A stretch of 64,000 nt of DNA from Pseudomonas sp. QS1027 (GCF_002814235.1 NZ_PHSU01000003.1:248001-312000), one strand, 5' to 3'; shown: positions 1-12,741, counted from the stretch's first letter. Notes: generated from the sequence alone by a model not told the origin. Translations and numbers: made by a program.

Positions 1-10
1 TCCGAGGCAG

Positions 11-25
11 AAAAGCCCGCGGGCT
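11..25 (-). terminator. Probable terminator of the chemoreceptor gene
   Basis: A 12-bp perfect palindrome (AGCCCGCGGGCT, 14-25) lies just past the stop codon of the minus-strand chemoreceptor gene. On that strand it is followed by a short T run. The T run is only four bases, so this may be a weak intrinsic terminator. Confidence 0.5.
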
Positions 26-37
26 CTTCTGCGCCGC

Positions 38-1927
38 TTAAATCCTGAAGCTGCCCACCAACTGCTTCAGCCGTGCCGCCTGTTGTTCCAGGTCGGCACA
101 GGCCCGCAGGGTCGACTGCAGGTTTTCCACGCCTTCCTGATTGAGGGTGTTGATCTCGGTGATGTCCATGTTGATCGACTCGACCACCGAGGTCTGCTCT
201 TCGGTGGCCGTTGCGACGGACTGGTTCATGCCATCTATCTCGCTGATCCGCTGGGTCACGCTGCTCAAGCGTTCGCCGGCCAGGTTGGCGATTTCCACGC
301 TTTCCAGGCTATGGCGCTGGCTATGGCCCATGGTGCCGACCGATTCCCGGGCGCCGACCTGCAGTTCTTCAATCATGGTCTGGATCTGCTGTGCCGATTC
401 CTGGGTGCGATGAGCCAGGTTGCGCACCTCGTCCGCGACCACCGCAAAGCCACGTCCGGCCTCACCGGCGCGTGCCGCCTCGATGGCGGCGTTGAGGGCC
501 AGCAGGTTGGTTTGCTGGGAAATGCTGGTGATCACTTCGAGAATCTGCCCGATATTCACTGTCTTGCTGTTCAGCGATTCGATGTTGGTGCTGGAAGTGG
601 CGAGCATTTCCGACAACTGGTGCATGGCCTTGATGCTGCGCTCCACCACCTGCTGGCCGTCTTCGGCCAGGCCGCGGGCATCGCTGGCCTGGTTCGAGGC
701 CTGGGCGGCATTGCGGGCGATTTCCTGTGCCGCGGCGCCCAACTGGTTGATGGCCGCGGCGACACTGTTGGTGCGACTGGCCTGTTCGTCGGAGTTGAGC
801 ATCGACGAGTTCGAGGCGCTGACCACCCGCAGGGCCACTTCATTGACCTGCTGGGTCGCCGAGGAGACTTCACTGATCGAGGTGTGGATGCGTTCGACGA
901 AGCGGTTGAAGGCGGTGCCGAGGATCCCGAACTCGTCCTGGGACTCGATCGTCAGGCGCCGGGTCAGGTCGCCTTCACCGTCGGCGATATCCTGCATGGC
1001 GCGGGTCATCACGTGCAGCGGTTGCATCAGTGCACGGATCAGCAGGCCGAGCAGGGCGATGATGATCAGTACCGCGATGGTGGTGGCGATCACGGCCGAG
1101 CTGCGGAAATTGCTGAGCATCGCAAAGGCCTTGTCCTTGTCCACGGACACGCCGACATACCAGCTTACCGAAGATAAACCCTTGATCGGGGCGAAGGCGA
1201 CGATGCGCGTCTTGCCGTTGGCCACGGTTTCGCTGATCTCGTTGCCGATGCGCGGGGTGTCCTGGGGATAGACGTCGCTGAGGTTTTTCATCACCAGGGC
1301 CTTGTCCGGGTGCACCAGGATCTTGCCATCGGCGCTGACCAGGAAGGCGTAGCCGTTACCGTCGAAGCTCAAGGCATTGAGGCTGTCGGCGATGGCTTGC
1401 AGGCTCAGGTCGCCGCCCACCACGCCGACGCTCTGGCCGGCCTTGCGCACGGTGTTGACGATGGAAATCACCAACTGCCCGGACGCCAGGTCGATATAGG
1501 GTTCGGTCAGGGCCGAACCGCTGCTGTTCTCGGCACTCTTGTACCAGGGGCGGGCACGTGGGTCATAACCGTCGGGCATCTTGCTGTCCGGACGGATCAT
1601 GAAGCTGCCGTCCTTGTTGCCCAGGTAGGCGCCCATGAAGGTCGATGTGATGGCCTTCTGTTCCAGCAGGTTGGAGACGTTGGCCGGGTCGGCGTTGAGG
1701 GCGACCGACTGGGACAGGTTTTCGATCAGCAGGCTGCGGCCGGCCAGCCAGGTCTGGATATTGTTGGCGGTGACGCCACCCATCTCATGCAGATAACTGT
1801 TGAGGTCGTCGCGGATCGCATTGCGTTGCAGGTAATCGTTGTACAGCGTGAAGAGCGCAAAGGCCGCCAGCACGATCAGCGACGCGGCCAGCAGGATTTT
1901 GTGACTGAATTTGAGGTTTTTGTTCAT
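38..1927 (-). CDS. Methyl-accepting chemotaxis protein, PctA/CtaA-type amino-acid receptor
   Basis: Inner-membrane chemoreceptor of 629 aa that should sense L-amino acids in the periplasm and control CheA. Domains in order: TM1 at about 10-30, periplasmic double Cache domain about 35-270, TM2 about 277-298, HAMP 299-352, then the cytoplasmic methylation and signalling hairpin ([20 protein letters not shown] tip). The dCache domain carries the amino-acid-binding residues known from PctA at the same numbers: Tyr121, Arg126, Trp128, Tyr129, Tyr144, Asp146 and Asp173. The total length also equals PctA. The frame is open further upstream, but the ATG at 1927 ([10 protein letters not shown]) matches the family N-terminus. 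The gene stands alone, downstream of dciA. Family assignment is firm; the exact ligand range (PctA, PctB or CtaB-like) is inference. Confidence 0.92.
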   Translation of the reverse strand: MNKNLKFSHKILLAASLIVLAAFALFTLYNDYLQRNAIRDDLNSYLHEMGGVTANNIQTWLAGRSLLIENLSQSVALNADPANVSNLLEQKAITSTFMGAYLGNKDGSFMIRPDSKMPDGYDPRARPWYKSAENSSGSALTEPYIDLASGQLVISIVNTVRKAGQSVGVVGGDLSLQAIADSLNALSFDGNGYAFLVSADGKILVHPDKALVMKNLSDVYPQDTPRIGNEISETVANGKTRIVAFAPIKGLSSVSWYVGVSVDKDKAFAMLSNFRSSAVIATTIAVLIIIALLGLLIRALMQPLHVMTRAMQDIADGEGDLTRRLTIESQDEFGILGTAFNRFVERIHTSISEVSSATQQVNEVALRVVSASNSSMLNSDEQASRTNSVAAAINQLGAAAQEIARNAAQASNQASDARGLAEDGQQVVERSIKAMHQLSEMLATSSTNIESLNSKTVNIGQILEVITSISQQTNLLALNAAIEAARAGEAGRGFAVVADEVRNLAHRTQESAQQIQTMIEELQVGARESVGTMGHSQRHSLESVEIANLAGERLSSVTQRISEIDGMNQSVATATEEQTSVVESINMDITEINTLNQEGVENLQSTLRACADLEQQAARLKQLVGSFRI

Positions 1928-2210
1928 GGCTTTGGAGGTCCGCTGAGGTTTTGGGTGTCCAGGCAGGCGGTGGAGGTGGCGCGCGCTGGGCAGGGTTGAG
2001 CCTAAGCTGTTCCTCTGCTCCTTAAGGGCTCTTCTTAGGGGAGAACCGGATTGTTGTTTTGATTGTTTTATGGGGGAACGCCTTGCTATCGACCAGGCAG
2101 GCGCAAAGATTAACCAGCGCGGCAGGGTTCTGCCGGACGGGCAACCTCGATGGATTTTTTGCCAGGTCTGGGGCTGAAGCCAACGATGGGGCGGGCGATC
2201 AGATGGCGAC

Positions 2211-2666
2211 TCAGGCCTTGGGCTTGGCGTGACTGGCCAGGCGCTCGAGGGCGGCGCGCAGGTTCGGGTCGCTGATGCCGTTGGCGGTGTCCTGGATGGT
2301 TTGCGCCGCATTCATGGACAAATCCATGGTGTGGCCCACGGCGCCCTGGGGAACGGTCGGCGGCTGCACCTTGAACAGGATGCGGGTCAGGCTTTCGAAG
2401 ACATCGAACGCCTGTAGTTGCCGTTGCAGGCGTTTTTGCTGGTAGCGCAGGCGGGTCGCCCAATGCCCGTCGGTCACGATCAGCAGCAGGCTGCCTTCGC
2501 GCCACGAAGCCACGTGGCAGTGTTCGCGGGCGGCGGGTTGCAGTTGGCTTTCCACCAGGCGCTGCAAATGCGCAAGGCGTTGGGCATGGCCGAAAATGGC
2601 TTTCAGCGGCTTGGCTTCGCGAAGCAGGGCGGCGGGAGCCCGGGCCGTGAGAGGGCGAAATGCCAT
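2211..2666 (-). CDS. dciA: DUF721 protein, DciA-type replicative helicase loader
   Basis: A 151-aa protein of the DUF721 family, divergently transcribed from secA, which is its usual place in pseudomonads (between lpxC and secA). DciA is the DnaB loader/partner in bacteria that lack DnaC or DnaI. It acts at oriC and at replication restart. The N-terminal half has the basic, aromatic DUF721 fold with the conserved [20 protein letters not shown] region (about 55-74). The C-terminal part (about 110-151) looks flexible and helical. lpxC is not adjacent here; the next gene is the chemoreceptor. The call rests on family resemblance and position. Confidence 0.8.
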   Translation of the reverse strand: MAFRPLTARAPAALLREAKPLKAIFGHAQRLAHLQRLVESQLQPAAREHCHVASWREGSLLLIVTDGHWATRLRYQQKRLQRQLQAFDVFESLTRILFKVQPPTVPQGAVGHTMDLSMNAAQTIQDTANGISDPNLRAALERLASHAKPKA

Positions 2667-2973
2667 GATTCAGACACCTGAAGAAACAGAGTCGCCATGG
2701 TATCAGAAGCGTCCACTCTACCTGCGGCCATTGATGTGAATCGTCTTTGGCCCTAAAGTCCGCGGTTAACGTCTGCACTCGATGGCTTGAAGTTCGGGAA
2801 AAAGACCTTATTTTAGAGTGGCCCCGTCACAGCGCTGTGCCAGCATCGTGGATTAACGCCACTTTCCTCACCATCGTTTCCGGGTAGAATACTCGTTCGC
2901 ATGCGGCCATGAGGGCTGCTCGGGCGACTCACGGGGCCGCCCTCCATCCCTATGTGTGGAAGAACCTGCCGAT
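2667..2973. other. Divergent intergenic region between dciA and secA
   Basis: This stretch holds no convincing gene. It should contain the divergent promoters of dciA and secA. A TAGAAT hexamer at 2885-2890 is a possible -10 element about 84 bp upstream of the secA start, but no good -35 is visible. An A/T-rich patch at about 2800-2817 could serve the minus-strand gene. Confidence 0.4.
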
Positions 2974-5709
2974 ATGTTTGCGCCTTTGTTAAAGAAACTT
3001 TTTGGAAGCAAGAACGAGCGTGAAGTCAAACGCATGCTCAAGACGGTACAGATCGTCAATGCCTTCGAAGAGCAAATGGTGGCCCTTTCGGACGAGCAGT
3101 TGCGTGCCAAGACCGGAGAGTTCAAGGCCCGCATAGCCCAAGGTGAGACCCTCGACACACTCCTGCCCGAAGCCTTTGCGGTCGCCCGCGAAGCCGGCAA
3201 GCGGGTCATGGGCATGCGCCACTTCGACGTGCAACTGATCGGCGGCATGACCTTGCACGAAGGCATGATCGCGGAAATGCGCACCGGTGAGGGTAAAACC
3301 CTCGTGGCGACCCTGGGCGTCTACCTCAACGCGCTGTCCGGCAAGGGCGTGCACGTGGTCACGGTGAACGACTACCTGGCCCGCCGCGACGCCAACTGGA
3401 TGCGTCCGCTCTATGAATTCCTCGGCCTGACGGTCGGCGTGGTCACGCCGTTCCAGCCGCCGGAAGAGAAGCGTGCCGCCTACGGCGCCGACATCACCTA
3501 CGGCACCAACAACGAATTCGGTTTCGACTACCTGCGCGACAATATGGCGTTCAGCATGGAAGAGAAGTTCCAGCGCGAGCTGAACTTCGCCGTGATCGAC
3601 GAAGTCGACTCCATCCTGATCGACGAAGCCCGTACCCCGCTGATCATCTCCGGCCAGGCCGAAGACAGCTCGCGTCTGTACACCGAGATCAACAAGCTGA
3701 TCCCGCGCCTCGTGCTGCACGTCGAGGAAGTGGAAGGCGTGGTGACCAAGGAAGGCCACTTCACCGTCGACGAGAAGACCCGTCAGGTCGAGCTGAACGA
3801 AGCCGGTCACCAGTTCATCGAAGAGATGCTGACCCAGGTCGGCCTGCTGGCCGAGGGCGAGAGCCTCTATTCGGCGCACAACCTGGGCCTGTTGACCCAC
3901 GTATATGCCGGCCTGCGCGCCCACAAGCTGTTCAACCGCAACGTTGAATACATCGTCCAGGAAGGCCAGGTTGTCCTGGTCGACGAACACACCGGCCGGA
4001 CCATGCCCGGTCGTCGCCTGTCCGAGGGCCTGCACCAGGCCATCGAGGCCAAGGAAAACCTCAATATCCAGGCCGAAAGCCAGACCTTGGCGTCGACCAC
4101 CTTCCAGAACTACTTCCGTCTGTACACCAAGCTGTCCGGCATGACCGGTACCGCGGACACCGAAGCGTTCGAGTTCCACCAGATCTACGGCCTGCAAGTG
4201 ACGGTCATCCCGCCGAACAAGCCGTTGGCGCGCAAGGACTACAACGACCTGGTGTTCCTCACCGCCGAAGAGAAGTACGCGGCGATCATCACCGACATCA
4301 AGGAGTCCCTGGCCCAGGGCCGTCCGGTGCTGGTGGGTACGGCGACCATCGAGACCTCCGAGCACATGTCCAGCCTGCTCAACCAGGAGAACATCGAGCA
4401 CAAGGTCCTGAACGCCAAGTTCCACGAGAAGGAAGCGGAAATCATCGCCCAGGCCGGCCGTCCTGGCGCCCTGACCATTGCCACCAACATGGCCGGTCGC
4501 GGTACCGACATCCTGTTGGGCGGTAACTGGGAAGTCGAAGTGGCGGCCCTGGAAAACCCGACGCCTGAGCAGATCGCCCAGATCAAGGCCGACTGGCAGA
4601 AACGTCACCAGCAGGTGCTCGAGTCGGGCGGCTTGCAGGTGATCGCTTCCGAGCGTCACGAATCCCGTCGTATCGACAACCAGTTGCGCGGTCGCGCCGG
4701 TCGTCAGGGTGACGCCGGCTCCAGCCGTTTCTACCTGTCCCTGGAAGACAGCCTGATGCGTATCTTCGCCTCGGACCGGGTGAAGAACTTCATGAAGGCC
4801 CTGGGCATGCAGCCTGGCGAAGCGATCGAGCACCGCATGGTGACCAACGCCATCGAAAAGGCCCAGCGCAAGGTCGAAGGCCGCAACTTCGACATCCGCA
4901 AGCAACTGCTCGAGTTCGACGACGTCAACAACGAACAGCGTAAAGTGATCTATCACATGCGTAACACGTTGCTGGCCGCCGACAATATCGGTGAAACCAT
5001 CGCCGACTTCCGTCAGGACGTGCTCAACGCCACCGTCAGCGCCCATATTCCTCCACAGTCGCTGCCTGAGCAGTGGGACGTGGCGGGCCTGGAAGCGGCC
5101 CTGCAGAACGATTTCGGTGTGCAACTGCCGATCCAGCAATGGCTCGACGAAGACGATCACCTGTACGAAGAGACCCTGCGCGAGAAGCTGCTCAGCGAGC
5201 TGCTGCTGGCGTACAACGAAAAAGAAGAGCAGGCCAGCGCCGAAGCGCTGCGCACCTTCGAGAAGCAGATCGTGCTGCGTGTGCTCGACGACCTGTGGAA
5301 AGACCACCTGTCGACCATGGATCACCTGCGTCACGGCATCCACCTGCGTGGTTATGCGCAGAAGAACCCGAAGCAGGAATACAAGCGCGAGTCGTTCACC
5401 CTGTTCTCCGAGCTGCTGGACTCGATCAAGCGCGATTCGATCCGCGTCCTGTCCCACGTCCAGGTACGTCGCGAAGATCCGATCGAAGAAGAGGCGCGCC
5501 TGCGTCAGGAAGCCGAAGCCCTGGCCCAGCGCATGCAGTTCGAGCACGCTGAAGCCCCAGGCCTGGACGCGCCGGAAATCCTCGGTGAAGAAGTCGATGT
5601 CGCCCTGGCCACCGCGCCGGTTCGCAACGAGCAGAAGCTGGGCCGTAACGAACTGTGCTACTGCGGTTCGGGCAAGAAGTACAAGCACTGCCACGGTCAG
5701 ATCAGCTAA
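2974..5709 (+). CDS. secA: Preprotein translocase ATPase SecA
   Basis: The ATPase motor that drives unfolded preproteins through SecYEG at the inner membrane (911 aa, the normal length for Pseudomonas). Visible landmarks are the N-terminal motor with Walker A around MRTGEGKT (about 103-110), the [11 protein letters not shown]alker B region (about 209-219), the helicase motif GRAGRQGD and a C-terminal tail. The tail ends with the [14 protein letters not shown] zinc-binding SecB-interaction motif. An ATG 18 bp upstream is in frame, but the ATG at 2974 gives the family N-terminus [18 protein letters not shown] strong terminator follows. In E. coli SecM controls secA translation; no secM-like gene is seen here. 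Confidence 0.99.
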   Translation: MFAPLLKKLFGSKNEREVKRMLKTVQIVNAFEEQMVALSDEQLRAKTGEFKARIAQGETLDTLLPEAFAVAREAGKRVMGMRHFDVQLIGGMTLHEGMIAEMRTGEGKTLVATLGVYLNALSGKGVHVVTVNDYLARRDANWMRPLYEFLGLTVGVVTPFQPPEEKRAAYGADITYGTNNEFGFDYLRDNMAFSMEEKFQRELNFAVIDEVDSILIDEARTPLIISGQAEDSSRLYTEINKLIPRLVLHVEEVEGVVTKEGHFTVDEKTRQVELNEAGHQFIEEMLTQVGLLAEGESLYSAHNLGLLTHVYAGLRAHKLFNRNVEYIVQEGQVVLVDEHTGRTMPGRRLSEGLHQAIEAKENLNIQAESQTLASTTFQNYFRLYTKLSGMTGTADTEAFEFHQIYGLQVTVIPPNKPLARKDYNDLVFLTAEEKYAAIITDIKESLAQGRPVLVGTATIETSEHMSSLLNQENIEHKVLNAKFHEKEAEIIAQAGRPGALTIATNMAGRGTDILLGGNWEVEVAALENPTPEQIAQIKADWQKRHQQVLESGGLQVIASERHESRRIDNQLRGRAGRQGDAGSSRFYLSLEDSLMRIFASDRVKNFMKALGMQPGEAIEHRMVTNAIEKAQRKVEGRNFDIRKQLLEFDDVNNEQRKVIYHMRNTLLAADNIGETIADFRQDVLNATVSAHIPPQSLPEQWDVAGLEAALQNDFGVQLPIQQWLDEDDHLYEETLREKLLSELLLAYNEKEEQASAEALRTFEKQIVLRVLDDLWKDHLSTMDHLRHGIHLRGYAQKNPKQEYKRESFTLFSELLDSIKRDSIRVLSHVQVRREDPIEEEARLRQEAEALAQRMQFEHAEAPGLDAPEILGEEVDVALATAPVRNEQKLGRNELCYCGSGKKYKHCHGQIS

Positions 5710-5736
5710 GGTCTTTACCGGACACTGAAATACCTG

Positions 5737-5770
5737 CGCCGCGACCGGCATTAGCCGTCGCGGCGTTTTT
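5737..5770 (+). terminator. Intrinsic terminator of secA
   Basis: A 9-bp perfect stem (CGCCGCGAC at 5737-5745, GTCGCGGCG at 5757-5765), with a loop that can itself pair, is followed by five T residues. It lies 28 bp after the secA stop codon. Confidence 0.85.
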
Positions 5771-5830
5771 CCATTTGAAACACTGCCCCTGTGACGGCAG
5801 TGCAGACATCACACTGAAAGGAGCGCATTC

Positions 5831-7048
5831 ATGGCTGTTGGTCTTGGTCCTTTGCCCACGTTGCACCCGGTTGCCGGTTTTGAACTCGGTATCGCCTCGG
5901 CCGGCATCAAGCGCCCTGGGCGCAAGGATGTGGTAGTGATGCGCTGTGCCGAAGGTTCCACGGTGGCGGGGGTGTTCACCCTCAACGCGTTTTGCGCAGC
6001 TCCGGTGATCCTGGCCAAGCAGCGTGTCCAGGGCAACGTGCGTTATCTGTTGACCAACACCGGCAACGCCAACGCCGGGACCGGTGAGCCGGGCCTGGCC
6101 GCCGCCGTGCGGACCTGCGCCGCGCTGGCCGAGTTGACCGGGGTCGACGAAAGCGCAGTACTGCCATACTCCACCGGGGTGATCGGCGAGCCGTTGCCCG
6201 TGGAAAAAATCGAAGGCGCCTTGCAGGCGGCCCTGGATGACCTGTCCGTGGACAACTGGGCCGCTGCCGCCACCGGCATCATGACCACCGATACCCTGCC
6301 CAAGGGCGCCAGCCGCCAATTCCAGCATGACGGCGTGACCATTACTGTCACCGGGATCAGCAAGGGCGCGGGGATGATCCGCCCGAACATGGCGACCATG
6401 CTCGGTTACATCGCCACCGACGCCAAGGTCTCCCGCGAGGTCTTGCACAGCCTGATACTGGACGGTGCCAACAAGTCGTTCAACCGCATCACCATCGACG
6501 GCGACACCTCGACCAACGACTGCTGCATGCTGATCGCCACCGGTCAGGCCGGGCTGCCGGAAATCACCGAGGCCCGTGGTCCGCTGTTCGACGCGCTGAA
6601 AAAGGCCGTGTTCGAAGTCTGCATGGACGTGGCCCAGGCCATCGTCCGTGACGGCGAGGGCGCGACCAAGTTCGTCACCGTTGAAGTCAATGGCGGCGGC
6701 AATCACCAGGAATGCCTGGATGTCGGTTACACCGTGGCGCATTCGCCGCTGATCAAGACCGCGCTGTTCGCCTCCGATCCGAACTGGGGCCGTATCCTCG
6801 CCGCCGTCGGTCGTGCCGGCGTGCCGGACCTGGATGTGAGCAAGATCGACGTATTCCTCGGCGAAGTCTGTATTGCCAGCCGTGGTGCCCGTGCGGCGAG
6901 CTACACCGAAGAGCAGGGTTCGGCGGTAATGGCCCGGGAAGAAATCACCATTCGTATCGAATTGGGCCGTGGCCAGTGCAGTGAAACCATCTGGACCACC
7001 GACCTGTCCCACGAGTACGTGAAGATCAACGCGGAATACCGCACCTGA
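5831..7048 (+). CDS. argJ: Bifunctional ornithine acetyltransferase/N-acetylglutamate synthase
   Basis: ArgJ (405 aa) transfers the acetyl group of N-acetylornithine to glutamate and so recycles acetyl groups in cytoplasmic arginine synthesis. Bifunctional forms also use acetyl-CoA. The Thr of the ATML motif (Thr189, in [13 protein letters not shown]) is the expected nucleophile and self-cleavage site giving the alpha and beta chains. The C-terminal part has the usual DPNWGRI motif. The ATG at 5831 is preceded by AAAGGAG at good spacing. secA-argJ-mutT is the order also found in P. aeruginosa. Whether it is mono- or bifunctional cannot be read from the sequence. Confidence 0.97.
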   Translation: MAVGLGPLPTLHPVAGFELGIASAGIKRPGRKDVVVMRCAEGSTVAGVFTLNAFCAAPVILAKQRVQGNVRYLLTNTGNANAGTGEPGLAAAVRTCAALAELTGVDESAVLPYSTGVIGEPLPVEKIEGALQAALDDLSVDNWAAAATGIMTTDTLPKGASRQFQHDGVTITVTGISKGAGMIRPNMATMLGYIATDAKVSREVLHSLILDGANKSFNRITIDGDTSTNDCCMLIATGQAGLPEITEARGPLFDALKKAVFEVCMDVAQAIVRDGEGATKFVTVEVNGGGNHQECLDVGYTVAHSPLIKTALFASDPNWGRILAAVGRAGVPDLDVSKIDVFLGEVCIASRGARAASYTEEQGSAVMAREEITIRIELGRGQCSETIWTTDLSHEYVKINAEYRT

Positions 7049-7076
7049 TCCACAGGTTCGAGCAGGAGGTTTCAAC

Positions 7077-8018
7077 GTGAAACGCGTTCATGTGGCGGCG
7101 GCGGTCATCCGCGGTGTTGACGGTCGCATCCTGATTGCCCGCCGGGCGGATACCCAGCACCAGGGCGGTCTCTGGGAGTTTCCCGGTGGCAAGGTCGAGG
7201 ACGGCGAAGCCGTCCAGGTGGCCCTGGCCCGCGAGCTCCAGGAAGAACTGGGCATCGTGGTCAGTGCTGCCCGACCGTTGATCAAGGTGCGGCACGATTA
7301 CCCGGATAAGCAGGTCTTGCTGGATGTCTGGGAAGTTTCGGCTTTTACTGGCGAACCCCACGGTGCCGAGGGCCAGCCGCTGGCCTGGGTCAGCGCGCGG
7401 GAGCTGGCGGACTACGAGTTTCCGGCGGCCAACCAGCCGATCGTCGCGGCGGCGCGTTTGCCGGCTGAGTACCTGATTACCCCTGACGGCCTGGAGACCC
7501 CGCAGTTGCTCAAGGGGATCCAGAAGGCGATTGCCGGTGGAATCAAGCTGGTCCAGTTGCGGGCGCCGAACGGTTATGACCCGAAGTACCGCGATCTTGC
7601 GGTGGACGCTGTGGGGTTGTGTGCGGGCAAGGCACAGCTGATGCTCAAGGGGCCTTTCGAGTGGCTGGGGGACTTCCCGTCGGCGGGATGGCACCTGACG
7701 GCCGCGCAGTTGCGCAAGTACGCCAGTGCCGGGCGGCCGTTGCCGGCGGAGCGCTGGCTGGCGGCTTCGTGCCATAACGCTGAAGAGCTGGCCCTGGCCG
7801 AGCAGATGGGCGTGGATTTTGTCACGCTGTCGCCGGTGCAGCCGACGCAGACCCATCCGGAGGCGCAGCCTTTGGGTTGGGAGCAGGCCGGGCAGTTGAT
7901 CGCGGGCTTCAACAAGCCGGTGTATCTGCTGGGTGGCGTTGGGCCGGACGAGCGCTCACTGGCCTGGGAAACCGGCGCACAGGGCGTGGCCGGCATTCGG
8001 GCGTTCTGGCCGCAATAA
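7077..8018 (+). CDS. mutT: Nudix hydrolase (MutT) fused to a thiamine-phosphate-synthase-like domain
   Basis: A two-domain protein of 313 aa. Residues about 1-130 are a Nudix hydrolase with an intact Nudix box at 38-60 (G-x5-E-x7-RELQEELGI), expected to sanitise 8-oxo-dGTP. Residues about 135-313 resemble the ThiE/TenI barrel (QLRAPNG, DFVTLSPVQPT, LLGGVGPDE). This architecture is standard in Pseudomonas and other gammaproteobacteria, and the role of the second domain is not known to me. The start is a GTG at 7077, supported by AGGAGG eight bases upstream. The gene lies 28 bp after argJ and is probably co-transcribed with it. Confidence 0.93.
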   Translation: MKRVHVAAAVIRGVDGRILIARRADTQHQGGLWEFPGGKVEDGEAVQVALARELQEELGIVVSAARPLIKVRHDYPDKQVLLDVWEVSAFTGEPHGAEGQPLAWVSARELADYEFPAANQPIVAAARLPAEYLITPDGLETPQLLKGIQKAIAGGIKLVQLRAPNGYDPKYRDLAVDAVGLCAGKAQLMLKGPFEWLGDFPSAGWHLTAAQLRKYASAGRPLPAERWLAASCHNAEELALAEQMGVDFVTLSPVQPTQTHPEAQPLGWEQAGQLIAGFNKPVYLLGGVGPDERSLAWETGAQGVAGIRAFWPQ

Positions 8019-8030
8019 CTACGCCTTACC

Positions 8031-8108
8031 TTGTAGGAGCGGAGCTTGCTCGCGAAGCTTTTGGCGGCCTTAAGGGCCCTCTTCACGGGCAAGCCCTGCT
8101 CCTGCAAG
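8031..8108. repeat. REP/REPIN element, inverted pair
   Basis: Two REP-like arms face each other between convergent genes: TTGTAGGAGC followed by GAGCTTGCTCGCGAAG at 8031-8057, and the inverted CTTCACGGGCAAGC..CTGCTCCTGCAAG at about 8081-8108. This sequence type is the abundant GTAGGAGCGAGCTTGCTCGCGAAG family of P. fluorescens-group genomes, mobilised by RAYT transposases. The inverted pair could also stop transcription from both sides. Confidence 0.8.
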
Positions 8109-8124
8109 GCTCGGTGTTAGCTCC

Positions 8125-8709
8125 TCAATGGGAGACCGGCTTCTTCGCCGCCTCCCACAATATCTCGGCAATCTTCTCGCGCCGCGCAATCAGCCGCGCC
8201 GCCACAAACAGCAAGTCCGACAGCCGGTTGATGTAAGCCAGGCCAACCTCACCCAAAGGTTCAACCGCATTCAACTGCTGGCAACGCCGCTCGGCGCTGC
8301 GGGCCTGGCTGCGGCAGATATGCGCTTGGGAAATCAGCATCGAACCACCCGGCAGGATGAAGTTTTCCAGCGGGCCCAATTCTTCGTTCCAGCGATCAAT
8401 GGCGATTTCCAGGCGCTGGATCTCGGCCGCATCAAGGGCCTGGTAAGTCGGCATCGCCAGTTCACCGCCCAGATCGAACAACCGATGCTGAACCGGTGCC
8501 AGCACTTCGATCAGTTCATTCAGCTCCGGATGAATCACCACCAGCTCCGCCAGCCCGGCCAATAGCAGCCCCAGCTGGCTGTTGAGCATATCGACCTCGC
8601 CGATGGCTTCGATCCGCGGATGGTCCTTCGGCACCCGGCGTCCATCGCCCAGTCCCGTTTCCCCGGCGTCGCCGGTGCGTGTGTAAATCTTCGACAGACG
8701 AAAACCCAT
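8125..8709 (-). CDS. Cob(I)alamin adenosyltransferase, PduO/MMAB type
   Basis: This 194-aa protein transfers the adenosyl group of ATP to cob(I)alamin or cob(I)yrinate a,c-diamide to make adenosylcobalamin. It has the family N-terminus SKIYTRTGDAGETGLGDG, which forms the ATP-binding P-loop-like region, and a C-terminal ICRSQARSAERR stretch that matches the conserved arginine-rich helix. The ATG at 8709 is chosen over a TTG two codons upstream. The start lies two bases after the stop codon of the sensor-kinase gene, so the two are translationally coupled. The same neighbour pair exists in P. aeruginosa, without an obvious functional link. Confidence 0.9.
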   Translation of the reverse strand: MGFRLSKIYTRTGDAGETGLGDGRRVPKDHPRIEAIGEVDMLNSQLGLLLAGLAELVVIHPELNELIEVLAPVQHRLFDLGGELAMPTYQALDAAEIQRLEIAIDRWNEELGPLENFILPGGSMLISQAHICRSQARSAERRCQQLNAVEPLGEVGLAYINRLSDLLFVAARLIARREKIAEILWEAAKKPVSH

Positions 8710-8711
8710 GC

Positions 8712-10748
8712 TCAAGACTCCGCTTTGCTCAGTTCGGGAAGCGCTGCCTGGCTGCCGGCCAACGGCAGGCGCAGGGTCACGCAGGTGCCTGCGCCCGGCG
8801 TCGATTGCACTTCCATCTGGCCTTTATGGTTATTGGTGATGATGAAGTAGGACACCGACAGGCCCAGCCCGGTGCCCTGGCCGATTTCCTTGGTGGTGAA
8901 GAAGGGTTCGAAGGTCCGCTTGCGGATATGCTCCGGCATGCCGACGCCGTTGTCCTCGACCTGGATCTCGGCCCAGGGCGGGTTCAGGCGGGTGCGCAGG
9001 GTAATGCGCCCGGGTTCGCTGTCGTCCGCGCGCTGGTGGATGGCCTGGGCGGCGTTTTTCAGCAGGTTCAGCAGCACCTGTTCCAACTCGTTGGCGGTGC
9101 CCGGGACCGGGCCCAGTTGCGGGTCGAACTGGCGGATGATCGCCTGGCCCTTGAAGTCGAAGCCGATGGCCAGGTCGAAGTCATTGCCGGCGATTTCCAC
9201 CGCCTGGTCGATCAGCGCCGGCAGGTCGCAGGGTGCCATCTCGCGGTTGCTGCGTCGGCTGAAGCTGAGCATATGGGTAACGATCTTCGCCGCCCGCGCG
9301 CCGGCCTGCTGGATACCGTCGAGCAACTGCGGCACCTCACGGCTTTGCAGGTAGCGGTTGACGGTATCCAGGTCGATACCGGCCTGTTGTGCGTATTCGA
9401 GGTTCTTCGGCAGTTCCGAGGACAGGCGTCGGCGGATGTTCTGCACGTTGTGCAGAATGGCCCCCAGGGGGTTGTTGATTTCGTGGGCCATGCCCGCGGC
9501 CAGGCCGCCGACCGAGAGCATTTTTTCCGATTGCACCATCATCTCCTCCAGCGACAGGCGCTGGGAGATATCGTCGATGCGGATCACCACACCGCGCCCG
9601 GCGCCGCCCATCAGCGGGTAGAAGGTCAGGGCGTAGTGGCGGGCTTCGTCGTCCTTGACCCAGGTCACCCGTTCGATCTTCGCCACACTGTGTTGTTCGA
9701 CGGTTTCCTTGAGCTGCGGCAGGAACGGCTTGAGCGGTTCGAAGGCGAGGAAGATCGGCTGGTTCAGCGCTTCATCCAATGGCGTACCGGAGAGGGCGCT
9801 GGCTTCCTGGTTCCATTGGGTGACATAGAGCTGCTCATCCAGGGCGATCAGGGCCGAGGGCATGGAGTCGATGATGCTGTTGAGGTAGTTCTGGAAGCCC
9901 GTGAGCTTCTTCTCGATCTTGCTGCGTACCTGGACTTCGAGTTCCAGCTTGCGGTTGGTGTGGCGGGTTTCCTCGGCCAGCCCCTGGGCCTGGTCGTAGG
10001 CGGCCTGGGAGTCGTCGCGGGCGCGCTTGAGCTGCTGCTCCCGGGCCTCGATGCGCGACAGCATGGTGTTGAAGGCTTCGGCCAGGCTGCCGATTTCGTC
10101 GTGGTTGCCGCGCGAGGCCCGCAATGAGTAGTTCTCTTCCCGGGTGACCTGGCGCGACAGTTCTTCGAGTTCGTGGATCGGCCGGGTGATCAGGCGCTTG
10201 ATCTGGCGGGCGATGATCAGCCACAGCAGGATACTGAAGGTCAGGATGCCGAGGCTGGCGGTCAGGGTGCCGGTATAGAACGCCACCGGCAATTCGCTGC
10301 TGGCCACCAGCAGCAGGTGCCCGGGTGCCGAGCCCGGACGTGGCATCTCGATGACCTGGTTGCTGCGAAACTCGGTCAGGCGCCAGGCTTCGATATGGCG
10401 AAAGCGCTCCGGCAGCTTCAGGTGATCGCCGTGTTGCAGCTGCGCCATGCGATTGCCCGGGCCGTCATAGATGGCGGCGGCGCGCAGCGGCGAGTAGCTG
10501 TCGAGTTCCTTTAACAGGGCTTCGGCGGCTTCCGGCGAGTCGAGGGCCTGGCTGATCAGGTTCGGGCTCGACACCAGCCGACCGATGGTCTGCAAGGCCT
10601 GGGGCGCCATGCTCTCCTGGGAGATCCAGTAGGCGGCACTGATGAACGTCAGGTTGGCGACCAGCAACACGGTGGTCAGCAGGACCAACAGGGCGGCGAG
10701 GAGTTTCTGGCCGACCGGCAGGTTTTCGAGGCGCTGGCGCAGAGGCAT
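8712..10748 (-). CDS. Membrane-bound PAS sensor histidine kinase (PA4398-like)
   Basis: A 678-aa sensor kinase. In order: TM1 about 18-40, a periplasmic region of roughly 110 residues, TM2 about 158-180, HAMP about 182-235, coiled coil, a PAS domain about 285-395, HisKA with the phospho-acceptor His in AGMAHEINNPLGAI, and a HATPase with NAAQAI, DNGVGMP and GQGTGLGLSV boxes. The frame is open to 10820, but the ATG at 10748 (MPLRQRLENL) gives a sensible N-terminus. No response regulator with intact residues is adjacent. The nearest receiver, in the GGDEF-like gene upstream, lacks the phospho-acceptor Asp. By position it matches PA4398, which has been linked in the literature to swarming and biofilm control. 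Confidence 0.93.
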   Translation of the reverse strand: MPLRQRLENLPVGQKLLAALLVLLTTVLLVANLTFISAAYWISQESMAPQALQTIGRLVSSPNLISQALDSPEAAEALLKELDSYSPLRAAAIYDGPGNRMAQLQHGDHLKLPERFRHIEAWRLTEFRSNQVIEMPRPGSAPGHLLLVASSELPVAFYTGTLTASLGILTFSILLWLIIARQIKRLITRPIHELEELSRQVTREENYSLRASRGNHDEIGSLAEAFNTMLSRIEAREQQLKRARDDSQAAYDQAQGLAEETRHTNRKLELEVQVRSKIEKKLTGFQNYLNSIIDSMPSALIALDEQLYVTQWNQEASALSGTPLDEALNQPIFLAFEPLKPFLPQLKETVEQHSVAKIERVTWVKDDEARHYALTFYPLMGGAGRGVVIRIDDISQRLSLEEMMVQSEKMLSVGGLAAGMAHEINNPLGAILHNVQNIRRRLSSELPKNLEYAQQAGIDLDTVNRYLQSREVPQLLDGIQQAGARAAKIVTHMLSFSRRSNREMAPCDLPALIDQAVEIAGNDFDLAIGFDFKGQAIIRQFDPQLGPVPGTANELEQVLLNLLKNAAQAIHQRADDSEPGRITLRTRLNPPWAEIQVEDNGVGMPEHIRKRTFEPFFTTKEIGQGTGLGLSVSYFIITNNHKGQMEVQSTPGAGTCVTLRLPLAGSQAALPELSKAES

Positions 10749-10870
10749 CGGTTGTCCTGTTTCGAGAGGCGAATGGTGGCCGGCGGGGTTCGACCGCCGT
10801 GCCGTCCATGAGTGTATCAAACCGTCGCCTGGGCCCGGTCTTTTGCGCGGAGCGGCTTATGTTGGCGAAC

Positions 10871-12741
<1,871 letters not shown>

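Noticed and set aside
2989..5751. A very long open frame on the minus strand across secA
   Set aside because: It is the antisense shadow of secA, caused by high GC and biased codon use. It has no ribosome-binding site and no family resemblance, while the plus-strand SecA is unambiguous.
8679..10127. A plus-strand open frame opposite the sensor kinase
   Set aside because: Shadow of the histidine-kinase gene, which has complete HAMP, PAS, HisKA and HATPase motifs on the minus strand.
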